NCBI GenBank assembly: GCA_021734725.1
Contig: JAIPIM010000137.1
Span: 1-10,264 of the forward strand
Source: Minisyncoccota bacterium
Lineage (GTDB): Bacteria > Verrucomicrobiota > Lentisphaeria > Oligosphaerales > MVZH01
Direction of reading: 5' to 3'
Length of the DNA stretch: 10,264 nt
The notes beneath the pieces are model-generated. The model was not told the DNA's origin. It made no database searches and saw nothing but the letters and a program-made list of their open reading frames with translations. Position numbers and translations under genes: made by a program. Every line of letters begins with the position of its first letter. Within the stretch, counting starts at the first letter, position 1. Shown one piece after another: positions 6,687 to 10,264 of this stretch.

Positions 6687-7684
6687 ATGTCACTTCACAG
6701 ACTGATATCGCAGAAAAGCCGTTCGGCGTTCTGGGCGCGTGGACTACCGTCATGAAATGGACTCGAACATTACTCATGCTGGCGCCTCCAGCGTTCCTGA
6801 TTGCAACCGTTCCAGTTGCCAAACATCTGTGGGACGCAAAATACCTGAATGCCTACCGCCCGGATTGCGAGGTTCATTATCGGATCGTGTCAACGGAATT
6901 GCATGACGGTTACGTTAAGGAAATGTTTCGATACCGGGTTGGCGACGAACAATCCATCCCGGTCGCAGCCGCAATCCCCAAGGGTCCCGGGCCGCATCCC
7001 GCCATCGTTTTTCTCTACGGGATCGGCATGAAAATGTCCATTAGCAAAGAGATTGCGGCACCGGTGACCAGCTTCGGATTTGCCCTTTTCATCCCGGAAC
7101 AGTACACCCAGGGCAAACGCAAGATCGAGACACCAACCCTCCTTAAAAAGGGACTTGCACTGCGTCAACGGGCCTTTATGACGGGACCGGAAGCACGCTA
7201 CCTGGTCGACACGATCGTGCGCCGGGATGATATAGATCCGAAAAATATTTACTTGTGGGGTGCGAGCTTCGGGGCCATGACCGGCTGTCGTGCGCTTGCC
7301 GAGGACAACCGTTTCCGGGCCGGCATACTTACGGTCGCCGGCGGCGATCTGTTGCGCCTCGTCCGCACCACCCGATACTACAACCGAGCAAGCCCACTTG
7401 AACGTGTAGCCGCTCGAATGGCAGTCTGGTTTTTCGACCCACTGGATCCTATTAAATGCATAGACAAAGTGGCACCGCGCGCCGTCCTCCTGCAAAACGT
7501 AAAAGACGACACCATCATCCCGCACTCGTCCGCACAGGCGCTCTATGCGGCGGCGCACCATCCAAAACGCATTGTCTGGTACGAAGGGACACACAAGCAT
7601 GCGGAACGGGCGGTACTCGAACAGGCCGTAAAGGACGGTTTGCTGTGGCTGCAACAGCAGAGCGGTACACCCTTCAGCCAATAG
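6683..7684 (+). CDS. Membrane-anchored alpha/beta hydrolase (dienelactone hydrolase/esterase-like)
   Basis: A 333-residue serine hydrolase. TTG 6683 overlaps the C45 stop codon by 4 nt and has GGAG 5 nt upstream; ATG 6752 (residue 24) is the alternative start. Residues 28-45 (TLLMLAPPAFLIATVPVA) form an N-terminal membrane anchor. The fold is recognisable: HPAIVFLYGIG with the oxyanion strand at 105-115, nucleophile Ser195 in GASFG, Asp276 in DDTIIP, and His304 in YEGTHKH, all correctly spaced. The chain from 49 to 333 is a single compact hydrolase domain, a usual length. Reaction: hydrolysis of an ester, thioester or amide of unknown structure outside the cytoplasm. Coupling to a second anchored hydrolase suggests sequential action on one substrate, for instance deacylation by one and ester cleavage by the other. 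That is inference. Confidence 0.85.
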   Translation: MNVTSQTDIAEKPFGVLGAWTTVMKWTRTLLMLAPPAFLIATVPVAKHLWDAKYLNAYRPDCEVHYRIVSTELHDGYVKEMFRYRVGDEQSIPVAAAIPKGPGPHPAIVFLYGIGMKMSISKEIAAPVTSFGFALFIPEQYTQGKRKIETPTLLKKGLALRQRAFMTGPEARYLVDTIVRRDDIDPKNIYLWGASFGAMTGCRALAEDNRFRAGILTVAGGDLLRLVRTTRYYNRASPLERVAARMAVWFFDPLDPIKCIDKVAPRAVLLQNVKDDTIIPHSSAQALYAAAHHPKRIVWYEGTHKHAERAVLEQAVKDGLLWLQQQSGTPFSQ

Positions 7685-7690
7685 CGGACA

Positions 7691-7706
7691 AGTAAACCGG
7701 TTTACT
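7691..7706. repeat. 16-bp perfect palindrome between two convergent genes
   Basis: AGTAAACCGGTTTACT is perfectly self-complementary and fills most of the 17-bp gap between the hydrolase stop (7682-7684) and the DUF3820 gene, whose TAA stop lies inside it. It has no loop or T-tract and is not GC-rich, so it is a poor intrinsic terminator. It could be a protein-binding site or chance. Confidence 0.5.
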
Positions 7707-8046
7707 CCTCATCGAACCGAAGAGACCGCGGTCGTTTCTTCCGAAGATTGGTACGACCACCCGCCATCTTCCGCATGGGACCAAAGATCTCTTCGGCACC
7801 GTCACGCTTGACGTCGTGCACGAACTTCAGGAGCTTTCCCAGCTGGCCTCGAGGATACCCCTTCCGCTCGAAGTAATTGAGATATTCATACGGAAGATCG
7901 TATACCGGAACCCCGGCGGGCGGGAAATTGGCGGGACCAAACTTGCCAAAGGGCATATGCGTCTTCTGAACTTGACGGAGAATGACGCTCAGCTCCTTTT
8001 TAAATTGCTCGTCGGCATGTGAAGGTTTCTGCTCTGAATCAGACAT
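7702..8046 (-). CDS. DUF3820 family protein
   Basis: A 114-residue protein with the core of DUF3820, a small family also called putative quorum-sensing-regulated virulence factor. The visible signature is HMPFGKF (30-36) followed by YDLPYEYLNYFERKGYPRGQLGKLL (49-73). The usual K-G after MPFGK-Y is replaced by a longer GPANFPPAGVP loop. The charged ends (1-27 and 90-114, the latter with KKRPRSLR) make it longer than the usual 70-75 residues. ATG 8046 has a GAGAGG site 5 nt upstream. There is no signal peptide or membrane segment, so it should be cytoplasmic. Its biochemical role is unknown. It is transcribed towards the C45/hydrolase operon and away from pflB, and looks like a single-gene unit. 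Confidence 0.85.
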   Translation of the reverse strand: MSDSEQKPSHADEQFKKELSVILRQVQKTHMPFGKFGPANFPPAGVPVYDLPYEYLNYFERKGYPRGQLGKLLKFVHDVKRDGAEEIFGPMRKMAGGRTNLRKKRPRSLRFDEE

Positions 8047-8147
8047 CGTTTCCTCTCGCTTTCCATCAATACGGTCGCGGCACTACGCTGGATTATGCAA
8101 GGTCTAAATTTGCCGCGGATTTCTTCGAGACCAATGGGAGACCGGCA

Positions 8148-8271
8148 TCGCAGTATGGGAGTTTGGGAGTGTGTGGGTATGGGGGTACATCCGCGGCACA
8201 CACACACACGTCGCAGTGTGGGAGTTTGGGAGTGTGGGGGTATGGGGGTACATCCGCGGCACACACACACA
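8148..8271. repeat. Two-copy tandem repeat with G-quadruplex motifs and CA runs
   Basis: Unit 1 (8148-8210, 63 bp) and unit 2 (8211-8271, 61 bp) differ at only a few positions, and a third copy begins with TCGCAG at 8272. Each unit has a G-rich half and an ATCCGCGGCA-(CA)n half. The G-runs fit a canonical quadruplex on the plus strand: 8157-8185 (loops 5, 7 and 3) and 8220-8248 (loops 5, 5 and 3). The GT-rich and CA-rich parts could also pair as hairpins. TGCCGCGGAT at 8111-8120 is the inverse complement of ATCCGCGGCA in both units. Frames across it are low-complexity and not genes. Confidence 0.85.
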
Positions 8272-8324
8272 TCGCAGCACAGGTCGTGTTATGGCTTTGG
8301 GTTTTGGCTCATATCGCCGGTCTC

Positions 8325-8454
8325 CTAATGCCCCTGCTCCTGCTCGTACTCGTGCTCGCCTTCGACCAGATAGTCTCCCAGCCACTCTACGATGCCACCA
8401 GATTGGATCGCCATCCAAGTCAGCTCGGCCATGATCGAACATAACCTCAGACAT
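8325..8454 (-). other. Possible small ORF, perhaps frameshifted
   Basis: ATG 8454 has a very good AAGGAG site 5 nt upstream, but its frame (MSEVMFDHGRADLDG) continues into the tandem repeat and looks unnatural. ATG 8432, in a frame one base apart, gives a compact 35-residue peptide, MAELTWMAIQSGGIVEWLG, ending in a Glu/His/Tyr-rich tail and a stop at 8325. One explanation is a small gene with a one-base shift between 8454 and 8432; another is that neither is expressed. The tail lies in CTCGT-type low-complexity DNA. I recognise no family. Confidence 0.25.
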
Positions 8455-8483
8455 GGTGTCTCCTTGTTCAATACGAGCACGAG
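8349..8483. repeat. CTCGTGCTCG / CGAGCACGAG inverted pair in low-complexity DNA
   Basis: CTCGTGCTCG (8349-8358) and CGAGCACGAG (8474-8483) are a perfect 10-bp inverted pair. Each lies in a short run of CTC/CTG/CGT-type triplets. They flank the doubtful small ORF. Such runs look like degenerate copies of a simple hexanucleotide repeat. Confidence 0.45.
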
Positions 8484-8590
8484 GATGAGGATGCCGCGCG
8501 TGGTACGATGCATTCACTTGTGCCAAACTCCAACGGGTGCGCCTCTCTGCTCCGCGTAACTGAACGGTTACAGGCCGACAATGGTGTCGG
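8455..8590. other. Non-coding stretch with two short hairpins
   Basis: No convincing gene is seen here. Two small stems occur: GTAAC (8556-8560) with GTTAC (8567-8571), and CCGACA (8575-8580) with TGTCGG (8585-8590) around ATGG. The second is followed by TTGATTTT, too weak to call a terminator. The stretch leads directly into the pflB promoter candidate. Confidence 0.4.
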
Positions 8591-8618
8591 TTGATTTTCA
8601 GTCGAGCCCCTTTATGTT
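8591..8618 (+). promoter_or_regulatory. Candidate sigma-70-type promoter for the riboswitch and pflB
   Basis: TTGATT (8591-8596) and TATGTT (8613-8618) are separated by 16 nt. Transcription would begin about 7 nt later, at roughly 8625, just where the aptamer begins. The elements are partial matches, so the call relies on this position. Confidence 0.4.
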
Positions 8619-8625
8619 AACTGTA

Positions 8626-8707
8626 ATGTCACATGACTGGCGGATCAACGTGGAACCAACCACGCGGGAGTGTGACATGACATAGTATTGCTTGCCGGCC
8701 GCCTGGG
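8626..8707 (+). ncRNA. ZTP riboswitch (pfl motif) aptamer
   Basis: All parts of the pfl-motif consensus are present in order. P1 pairs ATGTCACA (8626-8633) with TGTGACAT (8671-8678). The conserved TGACTGGCGG follows the 5' strand of P1 (8634-8643). P2 is CGTGG (8649-8653) with CCACG (8660-8664) around a 6-nt loop, then CGGGAG (8665-8670). A linker of about 15 nt leads to the conserved GCCGGCCGCCTGGG (8694-8707). The pseudoknot GGCGG (8639-8643) with CCGCC (8699-8703) is perfect. This class binds ZTP/ZMP, which accumulates when 10-formyl-tetrahydrofolate is short, and generally turns on genes of folate and purine one-carbon supply. The downstream gene is pyruvate formate-lyase, the association that gave the motif its name. 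Confidence 0.92.
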
Positions 8708-8743
8708 TACCCTTTCGGATGCCTGGGCGGGCTTTGCTTTTTT
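8697..8743 (+). terminator. Candidate intrinsic terminator forming the riboswitch expression platform
   Basis: CCGCC (8699-8703), the aptamer half of the pseudoknot, can instead pair with GGCGG (8726-8730), extended by a T-G wobble at 8704/8725. A run of six T follows at 8738-8743. The two structures exclude each other, so ligand binding would block the terminator and let transcription reach pflB. The stem is short and there are 7 nt between it and the T-run, so an alternative switch design is possible. Confidence 0.5.
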
Positions 8744-8821
8744 ACGGCCCCCGGGGAAGCGTCGGCCTGAACGTGTCAGCGGTCAGGCGGAACATCGCAA
8801 TCTCATAAGCAGGAGGTCGTA
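8744..8821 (+). promoter_or_regulatory. pflB leader with hairpin and ribosome binding site
   Basis: GCCTGA (8765-8770) pairs with TCAGGC (8783-8788), and a CCCCCGGGG run sits at 8749-8757. A consensus AGGAGG (8811-8816) is placed 5 nt before ATG 8822, a strong translation signal that fixes the start. Confidence 0.6.
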
Positions 8822-10264
8822 ATGAACACCATCGCCTGGAAAACCTTCACGCCCGGACCATGGCGGGAACGCCCGGACGTCCGCGATTTCATCGTTCGTA
8901 ATTTCACGCCTTACACCGGTACCGCAAGTTTTCTCGCCGACCCCACGGACCGTACTCGCGCGGTTCTCGGTGCCTTTCAAAAACTCCGCGCACAAGAACA
9001 GGAACGCGGCGGCGTCCTGGACATCGATACCAGCACGGTTTCATCCCTGCTCACCTACGGACCGGGGTACCTCGACCAGGACAACGAGTTAATCGTCGGT
9101 CTTCAAACGGATGCTCCGTTAAAACGCGGGGTCAACCCGTTTGGCGGTCTGCGCATGGCACGCAAAGCCTGCGAAGCCTATGGATACCAACTGGATGAAG
9201 ACATCGAAAAGGGATTTCAGTACCGCACCACTCACAACGATGGCGTATACCGAATCTATACGGAGGGGATGCGAGCAGCACGGCGGTGCGGGGTGATCAC
9301 CGGCTTGCCGGACGCCTACGGACGGGGACGCATCATCGGCGATTATCGTCGCGTGGCACTCTACGGCGTAGACCAGCTCATTGCCTGGAAGAAAGACCAT
9401 AAAGCTGAACTCGGTCGCCAACCCATGACCGAAGACGTTATTCGCCGTTCGGAAGAACTTTGGCGCGAAATCGATTTCCTGGAAAAACTCAAACGGATGG
9501 CTGAGTTATACGGTCACGACATATCGGCGCCGGCCCGCACGGCGCATGAAGCAATCCAATGGGTGTACTTCGCTTACCTCGGTGCCATCAAGGAACAAAA
9601 CGGCGCCGCTATGTCCCTGGGACGCGTCAGCACCTTCCTGGATATCTACGTCGAACGAGACATCGCAACACAGCAAATCGATGAATCCAAGGCGCAGGAA
9701 CTGATCGACGATTTCGTACTTAAGCTACGCATGGCACGGCAGTTGCGAACACCGGAATACAACGACTTGTTTGCCGGCGATCCCACCTGGGTCACCGAGG
9801 CCATCGGAGGCGTTGCCGAGGACGGTCGACCGCTGGTCACCAAAACGTCCTTCCGCTTCCTGCACACACTGGAAAATCTAGGGCCTGCACCCGAACCGAA
9901 TCTCACGGTCCTGTGGGCGCCGGAACTGCCCGACGGATTCCGGGAATATTGCGCGCAACTCTCCATTGACACGGACACTATTCAATACGAGAACGACCCG
10001 CTCATGCGCAAACTCTACGGCGATGACTACGGCATTGCATGCTGCGTGTCAGCCATGAAAATCGGTAAGCAAATGCAGTTCTTCGGCGCGCGCTGCAACC
10101 TGCCCAAAATCCTCCTCATGGCGCTGAACGGGGGACGGGATGAAATCAGCGGAGAACAGGTCGGTCCGGAAATGCCAGTGATGAATGACGATATACTGGA
10201 TTTTTCAACCGTCATGAAACGCTTCCGGCACTACCGCGCCTGGCTGGCGGAACTCTACGTGAAT
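8822..10264 (+). CDS. pflB: Pyruvate formate-lyase (formate C-acetyltransferase), 5' part
   Basis: The first 481 residues of a roughly 750-residue glycyl-radical enzyme; the window ends before the stop. It converts pyruvate and CoA to acetyl-CoA and formate in anaerobic cytoplasm. The start MNTIAWKTFTPGPW is typical of PflB and is supported by AGGAGG. Landmarks are PFGGLRM, TGLPDAYGRGRIIGDYRRVALYG, FAGDPTWVTEAIGG with Trp323 (E. coli Trp333), SFRFLHTLENLGPAPEPN, and the active-site pair Cys407-Cys408 in IACCVSAM (E. coli Cys418-Cys419). FFGARCNLPK carries Arg424 (E. coli Arg435). The radical glycine lies beyond the window, so completeness cannot be checked. The ZTP riboswitch in its leader suggests induction when formyl-folate is short, formate being the precursor that formate-tetrahydrofolate ligase uses. 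A pflA activase gene would be expected downstream. Confidence 0.97.
   Translation, partial: MNTIAWKTFTPGPWRERPDVRDFIVRNFTPYTGTASFLADPTDRTRAVLGAFQKLRAQEQERGGVLDIDTSTVSSLLTYGPGYLDQDNELIVGLQTDAPLKRGVNPFGGLRMARKACEAYGYQLDEDIEKGFQYRTTHNDGVYRIYTEGMRAARRCGVITGLPDAYGRGRIIGDYRRVALYGVDQLIAWKKDHKAELGRQPMTEDVIRRSEELWREIDFLEKLKRMAELYGHDISAPARTAHEAIQWVYFAYLGAIKEQNGAAMSLGRVSTFLDIYVERDIATQQIDESKAQELIDDFVLKLRMARQLRTPEYNDLFAGDPTWVTEAIGGVAEDGRPLVTKTSFRFLHTLENLGPAPEPNLTVLWAPELPDGFREYCAQLSIDTDTIQYENDPLMRKLYGDDYGIACCVSAMKIGKQMQFFGARCNLPKILLMALNGGRDEISGEQVGPEMPVMNDDILDFSTVMKRFRHYRAWLAELYVN

Noticed and set aside
7685..7701. Bidirectional terminator between the hydrolase and DUF3820 genes
   Set aside because: The palindrome has no loop, is not GC-rich and is not followed by a T-run in either direction.
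8148..8271. CRISPR array
   Set aside because: Only two adjacent copies of 61-63 bp without unique spacers; this is a tandem repeat, and no cas gene is present.
8019..8444. Plus-strand 141-codon frame and the minus-strand 140- and 93-codon frames across 7989-8526
   Set aside because: Most of their length is the translated tandem repeat (HTHT, CVCV and TPTL runs), all frames stay open for that reason, and none resembles a protein family.

Overview
The window (about 54% GC by eye) looks like the chromosome of a free-living or gut-type anaerobic Gram-negative bacterium, possibly of the PVC group (Kiritimatiellota/Lentisphaerota-like). This rests on a polysaccharide-utilisation remnant (DUF1961, family 2 glycosidase, LacI regulator), pyruvate formate-lyase, and intergenic repeats I associate with those genomes. 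No rRNA, tRNA or taxonomic marker is present, so the placement is tentative.

Left edge (1-1540, minus strand): the end of an integrated mobile element. A complete P4-type tyrosine integrase is followed, with a 16-nt overlap, by the start of an unrecognised gene that leaves the window. The AT-rich DNA upstream of the integrase carries three direct TTATCTAA repeats bracketed by a 10-bp inverted repeat. Just beyond it a DUF1961 gene is cut off half-way, and an att-like inverted repeat (1507-1538) lies where its homology ends.

1498-4677 (minus strand): a decayed carbohydrate locus. Reading along the transcript there is a LacI-family effector-domain fragment, joined directly to a deleted and frameshifted family 2 glycosidase remnant, then an intact 491-aa protein with a carbohydrate-binding-like C-terminus, then the truncated DUF1961 gene.

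4678-7684 (plus strand): a two-gene operon. A membrane-anchored Ntn-hydrolase of the C45 acyltransferase family has a large unrecognised N-terminal domain and probably starts at TTG 4875. It overlaps by 4 nt a membrane-anchored alpha/beta hydrolase. The leader has two mutually exclusive hairpins.

7691-8620: a convergent DUF3820 gene, separated from the operon by 17 bp that are mostly a 16-bp perfect palindrome. It is followed by a non-coding stretch with a two-copy tandem repeat able to form G-quadruplexes and a doubtful small ORF flanked by CTCGTGCTCG inverted repeats.

8591-10264 (plus strand): a promoter-like sequence, a ZTP (pfl-motif) riboswitch with a likely terminator expression platform, and the first 481 codons of pflB. 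ZTP signals low 10-formyl-tetrahydrofolate and Pfl makes formate, which can be used to restore it, so riboswitch and gene form a sensible feedback unit. I see no clear novel defence or other new system. The least ordinary items are the element/DUF1961 junction, the C45-hydrolase operon and the G-quadruplex repeat.
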